DNA from: Chrysochromulina parva
Taxonomy: Eukaryota > Haptophyta > Prymnesiales > Chrysochromulinaceae
Length of the DNA: 29,069 nt
Assembly: GCA_002887195.1 (NCBI GenBank)
Contig: PJAB01000349.1
Location: forward strand, 1 to 29,069
Direction of reading: 5' to 3'
Shown here: positions 8,535 to 16,868 of the stretch, one piece after another
Numbering within the stretch: position 1 is the stretch's first letter
Layout: each line of letters starts with the position of its first letter
Translations under genes and position numbers: made by a program
Notes under the pieces: model-generated
The model's database searches: none
Told to the model about the DNA's origin: nothing
Seen by the model: only the letters and a program-made list of their open reading frames with translations

Positions 8535-9040
8535 CTCCCAGCTGTATGGGGCGGGGCCCGCGCGGGGCGGCTGAGATCGTATTTTTGTGATGGATTATGA
8601 ATGGATTATGGTCTGTGGGGAGGTATAAGTCACACTTTTCATCCATCCCCTACGGTCCGCGTGCGGATTTTCGATGCGGTTTTAAGTCTTCACCAGTCAG
8701 TCAATCAGTCAGTTAAACCCCGGTCCTTCACTACAACACGAGTACCGGGTACCCCACGAGCAAGCGTGCGTTCACCGGCGTCAGAGACGCGGACCATTCG
8801 GGCCCCTAAGTTAGGCGGCCGGATGGTTCACAGCAAATTCCATGAATATTGAAAACGTGTGTTGAACGCAAGAGGCCCGACGCGCACTGGCAGCGAGGCG
8901 CGTCCCTTGCCGCCGCCCTTTGCGCGTTGCCTCTGCGTACCAGCATCGCGATGCTCCACCCATGGTGAGCTCGTTTGCCCGATTCTCGCTTCTTCCAGAC
9001 GCTTGAACGGATCCGCTAGTATCCCTGCACGTTGGAGGAC
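8535..9040. other. Spacer before the atypical phosphatase gene
   Basis: No supported gene. It holds a short run of cagt-type tetramers (cagtcagtcaatcagtcagt, about 8694-8713) and otherwise unremarkable sequence, presumably 3' UTR of the MSS51-C gene and the promoter and 5' UTR of the next. Confidence 0.5.
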
Positions 9041-9640
9041 ATGTCTTCATCATCGGCTGCTTCTCGAACCCTCGCGCCGCCCATCAATTTCAATCTCGTT
9101 TGCCCAGGCGTGTATCGTTCGGGTTACCCAACACGCCACAACCTCCAGTTCCTCATGCGGCTCAAACTGCGCACCATTGTGTCTCTTGAAGACACAGCGT
9201 ATCCAGACGAAGTGCAGACCTGGATACATGAGAATGGGATCGTCGTGATCTATTGCGCGGTCACTCAAAGCAAGGAGCCATTTGTCGTGGCGGACCCATG
9301 TGAAATCCGTCGGGCGATACGAATTCTGCTCGATCCATCGTCGCATCCTGTGTTGGTGCACTCGCTTCACGGGCAGTCGCGCGTTGGCGTCGTGGTCGGC
9401 TGCCTAAGGAAGCTGCAGCGATGGTCGCTCGCCGGCATCTTTGAGGAATATCGGCGCTTCGCTGGCTCCGCAGCATCACTACTCGACCTCCAAGTAATTG
9501 AGCTGCATTCGAATTCGGACGACGAGGAGAGTGTGAGTGATGTTGCTCACACGCACACTGTGTCTGCAACTGGGGCCGCGGCGAGCCCGCCGAAAAGCCC
9601 GCAAAGTTTGGCGCTGATGACAGCCGCGTCATCGGTCTAG
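9041..9640 (+). CDS. Siw14/PFA-DSP-type phosphatase with Cys-to-Ser active site (probable pseudophosphatase)
   Basis: 199 residues from the ATG at 9041. Family features run in order: PPINFNLVCPGVYRSGYPTR, FLMRLKLRTIVSL, the KEPF block, the P-loop, GCLRKLQRWSLAGIFEEYRR and FAGSAASLLDLQVIELH. Plant and fungal atypical dual-specificity phosphatases of this class hydrolyse inositol pyrophosphates through a HCxxGxxRxG P-loop. Here the loop reads VHSLHGQSRVG. H107 and R114 are kept, but the nucleophile is Ser108 (codon TCG, two base changes from any Cys codon). The family's usual Lys after the loop Gly is Gln. The rest of the domain is well conserved, so this looks like a maintained substrate-binding pseudophosphatase rather than a decayed gene. 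The tail (about residue 155 on) is acidic, then Ser/Ala-rich. Confidence 0.9.
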   Translation: MSSSSAASRTLAPPINFNLVCPGVYRSGYPTRHNLQFLMRLKLRTIVSLEDTAYPDEVQTWIHENGIVVIYCAVTQSKEPFVVADPCEIRRAIRILLDPSSHPVLVHSLHGQSRVGVVVGCLRKLQRWSLAGIFEEYRRFAGSAASLLDLQVIELHSNSDDEESVSDVAHTHTVSATGAAASPPKSPQSLALMTAASSV

Positions 9641-9687
9641 ACTTCGGACGGTTGATTCTTTTACTACTGTTTTCGAAAGGCGCTCAC

Positions 9688-10068
9688 TTAAAGCTTCCTC
9701 AACGCGTGCACAATGCGCCGGATTGTGTGGCCGCTGATGCTGTGAACGCCACGCTCTCCATCTGGCGGTTCAACAGGAGGCCGAAACCAAGCTGGGTACT
9801 CAGTCGGCTTGTGCCGTCGACGTGCAGCCCAGCGCGCCTCCATCGCGGGGTCGTGCCCCGGAGCTTGCCCGGTAGCTGTACTCACTGGTGGTTCATCAAG
9901 CAGCGCACGGTAGGCATCCGTGAGTTCACGAAACTCTGTAGGATCAGCGTGTGGATTGATGTCAGGATGGCGTTCCTTGGCCAGTTCTCGGTATCGTGCC
10001 TTGATCATGGCATTGTCCGCATCGCCAGTCAGGCCTAGAAGTGCGAGGTCGGCGACCCTCCTTGACAT
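9688..10068 (-). CDS. Small J-domain (DnaJ-like) co-chaperone
   Basis: 126 residues from ATG 10068. The J domain occupies the first 57 residues: helix I VADLALLGL, helix II MIKARYRELAKERHPD with HPD at 34-36 (the Hsp70-stimulating motif), then FRELTDAYRALL. There is no Gly/Phe region, zinc finger or client-binding domain. The remaining 70 residues include EYPAWFRPP and a basic C-terminus. The frame is open 51 bases upstream and encodes MTS-like Arg/Ala/Ser sequence (RNVRAFTAASLCRLST) without an ATG. An upstream exon with a mitochondrial or plastid presequence is therefore possible. Its stop is only 47 bp from the stop of the convergent phosphatase gene. Confidence 0.88.
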   Translation of the reverse strand: MSRRVADLALLGLTGDADNAMIKARYRELAKERHPDINPHADPTEFRELTDAYRALLDEPPVSTATGQAPGHDPAMEARWAARRRHKPTEYPAWFRPPVEPPDGERGVHSISGHTIRRIVHALRKL

Positions 10069-10276
10069 CGTCGAAAGTCGACAAAGTGAAGCGGCTGTGA
10101 AAGCACGAACGTTTCTCAAGCTGTGACTAATCGAACGTGGGGTAGGATACGGAACAGCTACTTCACTCTACAGTACCATTTAATCACGAGCCCGGTACGG
10201 CGTCCGACGGCGGCGGCGGCGTCGGCAGCGTCGGCGACGGGGCGGCAGCGGCGGCGGCGGCGGCGGACACACTCGT
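10069..10276. promoter_or_regulatory. Divergent 5' region, J-protein (-) and GH99 gene (+), with a CGG-rich tract
   Basis: 208 bp between the two start codons. The half nearest the GH99 start (10207-10266) is a degenerate (cgg)n tract with gtc and gca interruptions, which would lie in the 5' leader. Called from layout. Confidence 0.4.
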
Positions 10277-11452
10277 ATGCATATCGAACAATGCCCATCC
10301 ATTCACGTCGCCTTCTACCTCTGGTATGGCACGCCTAGTATCGACGGCCAGTGGCGGCACTGGGATCACGCAGAGCTTCCGCACTGGGACGAGCGGGTGC
10401 GCAAGCAGTATCGACATGGGACGCCCTTCCTCCCACCAGAAGAGCCTCACTCGCCCTTCTACCCAGCCCGAGGGCTATATTCGTCGCGTGATCGCAAGGT
10501 CCTGGGACAGCAGATGCGCGAGATCGCAGCGAGTGGCATCAGTAGCGTGATGCTCAGCTGGTGGGGCCAAGCCGCAGCCGAAGTCACCCGCGATAGCCAG
10601 GGCGTGTCCACGGACGAACTGGTGCCGGCGGTGCTGGATGCAGCTGCTGCAGCTGGTGTGGGTGTCACCTGGCACATCGAACCGTATGGAGCCCGGTCAG
10701 CCCGCAGCGTACTCGGAGATCTGCAGTATCTTGCGAGTAAGTATGGTGAACACCCCGCCATCTACAGACAGAAGCGCCGCGACGGCAAGTCTGTCCCAAT
10801 CGTGTTTCTGTACGACGTCTCCGCGCAGCATTCAGGCGACGATGTTCGGGGTGCCGCTGCTCAATGGCGTAGCGTCTCGCAGGCCATTCGCGGCACCCCT
10901 GCTGATGCGCTCTTGCTCTCACTCTTTCTAGAGCCGCGTGACGTGGCCTTCGTCGCCGACGCTGGGTTTGACGGCGCGTACACGTACTTTGCGTCGGCAG
11001 GGTTCACGCGAGGCTCAGACCCGAGCTCATGGCGCGGCACGCGTGAGGCGATGGCTGCCTCAGGCCTGTGGTTCGTCCCATCCGTCGGCCCGGGCTACAA
11101 TGACTCTCTCATCCGTCCCTGGAACACGGCTCATACCAAGAGCCGGGAGGATGGCGAGTACTACAACCGCTTCTGGCGTGCCGCCATCGATGCTGCGCCG
11201 CCGGCAGTGACTATCACGAGCTACAACGAATGGGGCGAAGGGACGCAGATCGAACCGGCCCGATCGCATACCTCGGTGAACGGCTCCGTCTACGCTGACT
11301 ACTCGCCCCTGCCGCCCGACTTTTACCTTCAACGAACGCGAGCGTGGGTGGAGGAGGCACGGCGTGGATGCAAAGGAGCAGACACCCCCGGCCCATCGAG
11401 CACGAGCGGTGTGGAAGGGACGGAGGCGACTGTGAGCAATGACGAGCTCTAA
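10277..11452 (+). CDS. MANEA: GH99 endo-alpha-1,2-mannosidase
   Basis: 391 residues, matching glycoside hydrolase family 99 over residues 9-360. Visible hallmarks are VAFYLWYGTPSIDGQW, LPHWDERV, YSSRD, VMLSWWG, VTWHIEPYG, YGEHPAIYR, GFDGAYTYFASAGF, FVPSVGPGYNDSLIRPWNT and the catalytic segment SYNEWGEGTQIEPA. E318 and E321 correspond to the two family catalytic carboxylates. The enzyme trims glucosylated mannose from N-glycans in the Golgi of animals; bacterial members attack mannans. Animal MANEA is a type II membrane protein. Here the catalytic domain begins almost at Met1, with no signal or anchor, and an in-frame TAA lies upstream at 10181-10183. Either a 5' exon supplies targeting or the enzyme is cytosolic. 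The last 30 residues are low-complexity. Confidence 0.95.
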   Translation: MHIEQCPSIHVAFYLWYGTPSIDGQWRHWDHAELPHWDERVRKQYRHGTPFLPPEEPHSPFYPARGLYSSRDRKVLGQQMREIAASGISSVMLSWWGQAAAEVTRDSQGVSTDELVPAVLDAAAAAGVGVTWHIEPYGARSARSVLGDLQYLASKYGEHPAIYRQKRRDGKSVPIVFLYDVSAQHSGDDVRGAAAQWRSVSQAIRGTPADALLLSLFLEPRDVAFVADAGFDGAYTYFASAGFTRGSDPSSWRGTREAMAASGLWFVPSVGPGYNDSLIRPWNTAHTKSREDGEYYNRFWRAAIDAAPPAVTITSYNEWGEGTQIEPARSHTSVNGSVYADYSPLPPDFYLQRTRAWVEEARRGCKGADTPGPSSTSGVEGTEATVSNDEL

Positions 11453-11768
11453 AACGCGCAGTCCGCAGAGAACTCCGAGATGTATCCGAGATGGAGCGCC
11501 GAGGTCGTCACCTGCGTCCTGCGTCAGGGTGCTACTACATCATTTGTGGGGACCCTCTCGGTATAGGAAGACGAAACGCGCCCGTGTTCCGGCACTTTCT
11601 CGGGTCGCACCCGCGCGACGTCCGAGGGGGGTTCGCGTTCCGCGGGGTGTGACACCGGACTGGCCGGGCCGGGCCGCGCGGGGTGCGCGCGTGTCGCGCG
11701 GTTACTTGTATCCGACAGAGATATACTTTTCACAGACTCGTAGACACGAAGCGATCGACTATGTAGGG
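11453..11768. other. Spacer between convergent GH99 and 7TM genes
   Basis: No supported gene. It includes a very GC-rich patch (about 11660-11700) and an AT-richer part near the minus-strand stop; it presumably holds both 3' ends. Confidence 0.5.
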
Positions 11769-13481
11769 CTATATAGAGTACTGTGTAGATTGGCACGCTC
11801 CTGGGAACACCGCAGCGCCGAGCTCGGAGAGCTCCGCGCCGCTCAAGTCGGAATCGTAGCTGCCACGCGAGAGTAGGCTCGATCGCAGGCTGTGGCACGA
11901 GTGGCGTGGCGGCACGGCTAGCTCGGCCGCGACGGCTCCCGCGGGCGGCGCGACCTCGTGGCTGGCCGCGCTGCGAATGCTGCCAGGCGTGCACAGGCCC
12001 GCCGCCTCGCTGATAGGCGAGCCATCAAGGTCGATGACGACGTCCTTGGTAGCGTACTGCGCGGCCGCTGGAGGGCGGCGCACCAAGTGAAGCAGGTGGC
12101 GCTTCGGGGCGCCGCCCTGGGCGCCGTCGGCGACGTCCAGGGTCGCGCCGTCGTGAGCGGCGTCCAGGGCGGCGGCGGTGGGGTCCTCCGTCGTTCCCGC
12201 TGCTCGCGGCATGCTCAGCATCACATCGGTGGAGCAAGGGCTGTTGCACGCGGCAGGCAACCTCGGGCCGAGCCGTTGGTCGATGCGCGGGCTGGCCAAC
12301 TTCTTCAGCTCGAGCGCGGAGCTCCCGTGGCGCGTAGCGACGATCTCCTCGCGCACGGGTCGAACGACGAGAAAGACGACCGCTACGACAGTCGCGACGA
12401 GCGTCGCCGCGATCTCCGCCGTCTTGATCAGTCGGCGCGGGAGGTACCAGCCGGCCGGCACGAAGATGAGGAGCGCGCGCGGCGCGAGCAGCAGCACCGG
12501 CGCGCACATGAACGTCGCTTGGACCGCGCGCAGCCGCCAGCGCATCCGCTGGTTGACAACCGTGCGGACGAGTCGCTGACACGCGAGCGTCCACAACACC
12601 TCGAAGCAGATGAAGACGAGAGCGGAGACGGCGAACGTGCCGTAGCTGCTCGCGCAGCCCTCGCGCCGCCACCAGCTGTACTCGCGCCGCCACCAGCTGT
12701 ACCTCGGTGGCGCGGCGGGAGGAGCTGGAGGCGAGGGCGGCAGCATCGGCGGCATCGGCGGCATTGGCGGCAGCGGCAACATGGGCGGCATCAGCCGCGC
12801 GGGCACGAGCTGGCCCGCTCCGCCCACGGGTGGCAGCACTGGGCTTGGCGGCGCGAGGCCGCTGCTATTGCCTGGCGACGGAGCAGGGGGCGGGGTCAGG
12901 GGCGGGGACAGGGGCGGAAGCGGTGGGCGGTAGAGCAGGTAATCGACGTCCCAGCTAGTGTAGTTCGTGCCTGTAGGCGGCCGCGGACCGAGCACGTCCT
13001 CCGGCACCACACCGGTCTGCACGAGCACCAATAATGCGGCCTGCAAGAGCGCTGCGAACAGCGCGAAGCCAACAGCGCGAAGCATGAGCTGACGCGGCCG
13101 CCAGTCTGTGACGGCGCCGCCAAGGCTCTTGCGATGAAAGAGCCCGCCAATGAGCGCGAGGACCATTGGCTCTAAGAAGCCAAAGCTCGCGACGACGTAG
13201 ACCTCGCACAAGATCTCTCGTGCCTCGGTTCGCGGCTGCCACGCGGTGATGGAAACGACGACTTCCCAGAAGGAGACGTCGGCAACGAGCGTGGCCATCA
13301 CCCAGCACGCCAGTGAGAAGCAGAGCAGCACGCGCACTAGGCAGAGTGAGTGCAGTCTGAAGTGGTGGCGCAGCACGTAGCAACCCGCGAGGATGATGAA
13401 GAGCACGACGAGCAGCACGACGCCGAACTCGAAGATGCTGTACGGCAGCGTGTTATCCACGCCGTCATCGGCGTCCGACAT
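11769..13481 (-). CDS. Seven-helix membrane protein with GPCR-like topology, family not recognised
   Basis: 570 residues, start ATG 13481, stop TAG at 11769-11771. Seven hydrophobic helices are visible, at roughly 16-38, 45-68, 90-114, 132-157, 290-311, 330-352 and 358-382. The N-terminus is acidic. Arg/His/Lys clusters follow helices 1 (RHHFR), 3 (HRKS, WRPR), 5 (QRMRWRLR) and 7 (RPVREE), so the positive-inside rule gives N-outside/C-inside, as in GPCRs. Between helices 4 and 5 is a Pro/Leu/Met-rich loop of about 120 residues with sequons NYT and NSS, consistent with extracellular exposure. It ends in a 21-bp duplication encoding YSWWRRE twice. The 190-residue cytosolic tail is Ser-rich near its end (RSSLLSRGSYDSDLS). 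There is no DRY, NPxxY or other receptor signature, so membership of any GPCR class is not shown; a TOM1/THH-like or orphan transporter is possible. Confidence 0.8.
   Translation of the reverse strand: MSDADDGVDNTLPYSIFEFGVVLLVVLFIILAGCYVLRHHFRLHSLCLVRVLLCFSLACWVMATLVADVSFWEVVVSITAWQPRTEAREILCEVYVVASFGFLEPMVLALIGGLFHRKSLGGAVTDWRPRQLMLRAVGFALFAALLQAALLVLVQTGVVPEDVLGPRPPTGTNYTSWDVDYLLYRPPLPPLSPPLTPPPAPSPGNSSGLAPPSPVLPPVGGAGQLVPARLMPPMLPLPPMPPMPPMLPPSPPAPPAAPPRYSWWRREYSWWRREGCASSYGTFAVSALVFICFEVLWTLACQRLVRTVVNQRMRWRLRAVQATFMCAPVLLLAPRALLIFVPAGWYLPRRLIKTAEIAATLVATVVAVVFLVVRPVREEIVATRHGSSALELKKLASPRIDQRLGPRLPAACNSPCSTDVMLSMPRAAGTTEDPTAAALDAAHDGATLDVADGAQGGAPKRHLLHLVRRPPAAAQYATKDVVIDLDGSPISEAAGLCTPGSIRSAASHEVAPPAGAVAAELAVPPRHSCHSLRSSLLSRGSYDSDLSGAELSELGAAVFPGACQSTQYSI
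12662..12703. repeat. 21-bp tandem duplication in the 7TM loop
   Basis: Two 21-bp copies (cgccgccaccagctgtac core) lie head to tail and encode YSWWRRE twice on the minus strand. In frame and near-identical, so it looks like a recent duplication. Confidence 0.9.
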
Positions 13482-13724
13482 AAGAAAGCCCGGTTGGGGG
13501 AGTGTTGGGGGCGTTAACGCGTTCGTGCGACCGGGGGTTCACAGAAACGTTTCAGGTCAAGTGTCAACACGGACACGCACGTCTTGATTTCAAGAAAAGA
13601 GCAACTCGTATTTCCAAGCTCTTTCGTTCTGTGAAATGCTGGTTGAGGAACAGGAAAGCCAATTTTAGCACCGCGGCCGGCAAGCCCTTGGCCAATCCTG
13701 AGGCGCTGCCGGAAGGCCCCGTGA
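13482..13724. promoter_or_regulatory. Divergent 5' region, 7TM gene (-) and coiled-coil gene (+)
   Basis: 243 bp between the start codons, less GC-rich than the flanking genes. No recognisable promoter motif. Called from layout. Confidence 0.4.
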
Positions 13725-14241
13725 ATGCCGCCGGAGTTCGATCCGGCGCGAGTCGGCACCACTTGGGAGGAGCCGCCGCCGCAGCTGACCACTCTCGCGA
13801 TCAATGGAGCCTCTGCAGAAGAACTGAAGGCCGAGAACGAGAGGCTATGGAATGAGAACCGCATGCTTGAGCAGAGGGTGAGCCGCGAGGCGCAGAAATG
13901 GGCGGAGCAGCGTGCAGCGCTCGTCAAGGAGCGCGCCGAGCTGCAAGCGCAGATCGCCGAGCTCATGAACGGCGCTGACGCGTCCATTCAGCAGGAAAAA
14001 AAGCGGAAGGTGACCAAGGAAGTGGACGACAGTAGCAAACCAGCGCAGCAGCCGAAGAAGGGCGCGGCGGCGACGGCAGCTGCACCCGCCAAAGGGGGCA
14101 CCAAGGTGGAGAAGGCGGAGAAGGCGGGCGGCGCCAAGGCGAAAGGCGACGGTGCCGACAAGGGCGCCGGCAAGGGCAAGGCGAAGACAAAGGGGTCGAG
14201 CGTAGATGAGGCGGGGCCCTCGGATGAGCCAGCTGGAGGCA

Positions 14242-14275
<34 letters not shown>

Positions 14276-14957
14276 CAGCGGCGGAGGCGGTGGCGGCGGC
14301 GCTGGCGGCGCGGGGCCGTCTGAGGCTGCGAACGTGGCCAAGGCGATAGCAGCGGCGAAGCAGGCCGAGGTGATGGCCGCTGCGATGAACGCGGTGGCAG
14401 CAGCAGAGAAAGAGAGAGAGGCGGCTAGGGAGGCAGCGGTCAAGGAGGCGGCAGCCAGGGAAGCGGCGATCGCAGCCGGCGGGTACAGCTCGGAGAGTGA
14501 TCTCTCGCCAATGGATGCGATGGTCTCAGCCGCCTCAGCGATTCTAGGAGCTGTCTTTGGAGCCCCGGCTGCAGGTGCAGCAAGCTCGAGCGCATCGGAC
14601 GTCGAAGAAGTAGATGAGGTAGCCGACCTGCCGCGCAAGCCGCTCATAGGCCACCGGCCGCGGCCCGACTGGGTGCCCGCGCTGGTGGACTTCCGGCGAG
14701 CGATGGTGCGCTCACCGCGGCGCAAGAAGCAGCCGATGGCCCCCGGCGAGGCCGCGGCCAAAGGCAAGCAGCAAGCGATACAGGAGGCGGCCGCGGTCAA
14801 GGCGCAGGCGCTCCAGGCGAAGAAGCTCGTACAGCAGATGGGCGGCGTCAACGGGTTCGCACCCAAGGGCGCGGCCGCCGCGCCCGCGACCATCGCGAAG
14901 CCTGCGGCTAACGGGGTCGGCGCGAAGCCAGCAGCCGCAGCCGTCAAACACAAGTGA
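13725..14957 (+). CDS. Coiled-coil, Lys/Ala/Gly-rich low-complexity protein
   Basis: 410 residues; I do not recognise a family. Residues 28-83 form a clear coiled coil (EELKAENERLWNENRMLEQR and KERAELQAQIAEL show heptads), so dimerisation is likely. Then come a KKRKV-type basic cluster that could be a nuclear localisation signal, and Lys/Ala/Gly-rich sequence. A Gly-rich linker of about 30 residues follows, encoded by an imperfect (ggc)n tract at 14239-14312. A second Ala/Glu helix (about 200-250) and an acidic patch SDVEEVDEVADL follow. The most protein-like C-terminal segment is LIGHRPRPDWVPALVDFRRA followed by RSPRRKKQ. The antisense frame is long too, but it is a Pro/Ala translation of the same GC-rich repeats. 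A chromatin or RNA-associated role is conceivable but not shown. Confidence 0.7.
14239..14312 (+). repeat. (ggc)n microsatellite in coding sequence
   Basis: An imperfect ggc trinucleotide tract, interrupted by agc, gac and gga/ggt codons, encodes a Gly-rich linker in the coiled-coil protein. It is likely length-polymorphic. Confidence 0.85.
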
Positions 14958-15298
14958 GAGACACCGTGATCCCAGGTGATCCCCAGGTCGAGGGTGGACC
15001 TGTACATGGCCAAACAGTTACGGTCACGGCTCCACCCTACATTGTTCTTGCATTCAATTGTACTTGTTTCGCCATGAAAACCTTCACACAAAAACGCTCA
15101 CCTCAACGCTCGTGCGACTCTTTGGCAACCGAACGCCCCTTCGTTGGTTCGTGTGTGCAGCGCCCATCCACCCTGACCATCTCCGCCTGCGTGCGCGCGC
15201 GCGCAGCGCGGCGCTATGCATGGACAAGCCTGCTGGGACCTTCTTCTGACAAGCCCCTTCGCATCCCACCTCCGTTGCAGGTGAGCTCAGCGAGATTG
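14958..15298. other. Spacer before the secreted Cys-rich gene
   Basis: The frame of the next gene is open through this stretch, but the translation has no protein-like features, and a signal peptide starts only at 15299. The sequence cctccgttgcag|gtgagc just before the ATG resembles a splice acceptor followed by a donor-like gtgag, so an intron in the 5' leader is possible. Confidence 0.45.
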
Positions 15299-15754
15299 AT
15301 GGCACGCTCGCTGCTAGTGCTCGCAGCGCTGCTTGCGCTGGGGGCACAAGGAGAGATGGGCAAATACGGCTGCCACTTTGACTGCTACATGACTGAAGAG
15401 AAAGCCAGCGCGCGCGGCTACCTCGAGTATGCGTGCAACTCCACCGACAACTCCACCGAGGGTGACAACTGCTGTGAGCCTGACTTGTGCCTGGTCGCAG
15501 CAAATGAGCTGTACCGTGGCAAACTCTGCCCAGCCGTCCCCTCAAACGACAGCTGGAGCCCGAACGGCTTCTCCCAATTCCAGGTCGGCCTGGACGCGAC
15601 CGCTCGGCTCGATTTCCCGCGCAACAACTTCCCATGCGACGGGTACTTATGCAATGCGTCGCTCAACCACAGGACGTGCTCACCGCTGCGGCACGTCTGC
15701 TACGGCGCGGGCTGCGACAGTCTAACATCAAACTCTAGCCACTTCATTAGCTGA
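15299..15754 (+). CDS. Small secreted cysteine-rich glycoprotein, unknown function
   Basis: 151 residues from the ATG at 15299. The N-terminus MARSLLVLAALLALGAQG is a typical ER signal peptide. The predicted mature protein has 12 cysteines (including CHFDC, NCCEPDLC, PCDGYLC and VCYGAGC), enough for six disulfides. It also has five N-glycosylation sequons (NST twice, NDS, NAS, NSS). No membrane segment follows, so secretion or surface deposition is inferred. I do not recognise the cysteine spacing as a named domain. Confidence 0.72.
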   Translation: MARSLLVLAALLALGAQGEMGKYGCHFDCYMTEEKASARGYLEYACNSTDNSTEGDNCCEPDLCLVAANELYRGKLCPAVPSNDSWSPNGFSQFQVGLDATARLDFPRNNFPCDGYLCNASLNHRTCSPLRHVCYGAGCDSLTSNSSHFIS

Positions 15755-16163
15755 GGGGAGCCCGCTGCGACATCCCGGCGAGCGCGGCAGGCGGAGGGCG
15801 CGATTCCTCGCTGTCTCGTCACACGTGTGTCGCATGACCATGCGAGGCATCACAGGGCGTATGTTGATTCAAACTGTCAGTTTAGCGTATGATGATTGAT
15901 GTACATGTATTTGACTGCTGTTTTGAGAGGGGGAAGGGGGCTGGGGTTACACGCGAGCATCCACACCTCGATCCTCGTACCACTCGTCACTCGAGGCCGT
16001 CCCGCGTCCGCACCGGCCTCGTGTTTCAAACAGGATTTCAAATTGAGACCAATATTATCCGCCTTTTCCTAGGACTCGCAGGAGGGTGCCTGCGTGCGTG
16101 CGGACTCTCTGGAGTCGAATTTCAATTCACGCGAGACGGTTTGGCGATTCTTTTCTCATCACA
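15755..16163. other. Spacer before the ankyrin gene
   Basis: No supported gene. The ankyrin frame is open for 78 bases before its ATG, but nothing there looks coding. Sequence around 15890-16075 is less GC-rich than the neighbouring genes. Confidence 0.5.
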
Positions 16164-16775
16164 ATGTCATACGAGACGCCGGTCGAGGAGGTCGCCAGCG
16201 ACGACGGCGAGAGTGACGAGGAGCTCGACGCAGACGCGATCTTCCGTGATGCTTGCGCAGCTGGTGACCATGAGGCAGTGGCAGCACTGATTGGCCATGG
16301 TGCTAATGTGGACGGCCAGGAGGCCGATTCCGGTGCCAGCGGATTGCATTTGGCGGCGTGGCGAGGGCACGCGGTGGCCCTGTCGCAGGTGCTCGAGGCA
16401 CGCGCGAATATCCATGTATCAGATCAGCGCGGGTTGACACCGCTTCATCTCGCGGCACAGATGGGCCACGTGGCTTGTGTCGGGCAGCTGATCCAGAGAG
16501 GCGCAAACATCGGACAGCTCTGTGCCCTTGGCATGACCCCGCTCCAGCTCGCGATCGAGAATGGCATGGCCGACGCCGCCCAACTCATGTACGATCAGCT
16601 GAGTGGAATCGGTGGGAGAGGCGTCCTACCCAGCGTCGTCCCCTCCACACAGGCTCTCGCCGTGCTTGATGAGTCTGTTCCGGTGCGCGCGAGCTTTGGG
16701 CACCCTAATATGGATCTCCTGCACCGCGGCCGCATGCATGCGCGCGAGCTTTGGGCACCGAACGCCACGCACTGA
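16164..16775 (+). CDS. Ankyrin-repeat protein
   Basis: 203 residues from ATG 16164. After an acidic N-terminus (SDDGESDEELDAD) there are about four ankyrin repeats at residues 25-55, 58-88, 90-120 and 123-145. Visible consensus pieces are DHEAVAALIGHGANVD, GLHLAAWRGHAVAL, GLTPLHLAAQMGHVACVGQL and GMTPLQLAIENGM. Repeats of this type mediate protein-protein contacts; no partner can be named. The last 30 residues are not ankyrin-like and overlap a 21-bp direct repeat. They are probably either a poorly conserved tail or unspliced intron. A GT donor at 16683 and an AG acceptor ending at 16841 would join this frame in phase 0 to the dioxygenase frame that follows 93 bp downstream. Confidence 0.82.
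   Translation: MSYETPVEEVASDDGESDEELDADAIFRDACAAGDHEAVAALIGHGANVDGQEADSGASGLHLAAWRGHAVALSQVLEARANIHVSDQRGLTPLHLAAQMGHVACVGQLIQRGANIGQLCALGMTPLQLAIENGMADAAQLMYDQLSGIGGRGVLPSVVPSTQALAVLDESVPVRASFGHPNMDLLHRGRMHARELWAPNATH
16684..16759 (+). repeat. 21-bp direct repeat, period 55 bp
   Basis: Two identical copies of tgcgcgcgagctttgggcac plus one c lie at 16684-16704 and 16739-16759. The first overlaps the candidate GT donor at 16683, so the repeat may be part of an intron rather than of the ankyrin tail. Confidence 0.95.
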
Positions 16776-16868
16776 GGGGTTCATGACGGCATCAGGGCCG
16801 AGCCTCAATCTGACACGAGCGTCTTCGAATGATGTCCGCAGGCCGCATTCCGCTCCCAGGTAGCCGTG

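Noticed and set aside
11958..13034. 358-residue plus-strand open frame opposite the 7TM gene
   Set aside because: Arg/Ala/His-rich without hydrophobic core or motifs. The minus frame gives seven membrane helices and a normal start.
13988..15091. 367-residue minus-strand open frame opposite the coiled-coil protein
   Set aside because: It is a Pro/Ala/Ser translation of GC-rich repeats. The plus frame has a heptad coiled coil and a coherent charge pattern, so the minus frame is a shadow.
14954..15298. N-terminal extension of the secreted Cys-rich protein
   Set aside because: The open frame there starts without a convincing start context and has no protein-like features, while a typical signal peptide begins at 15299.
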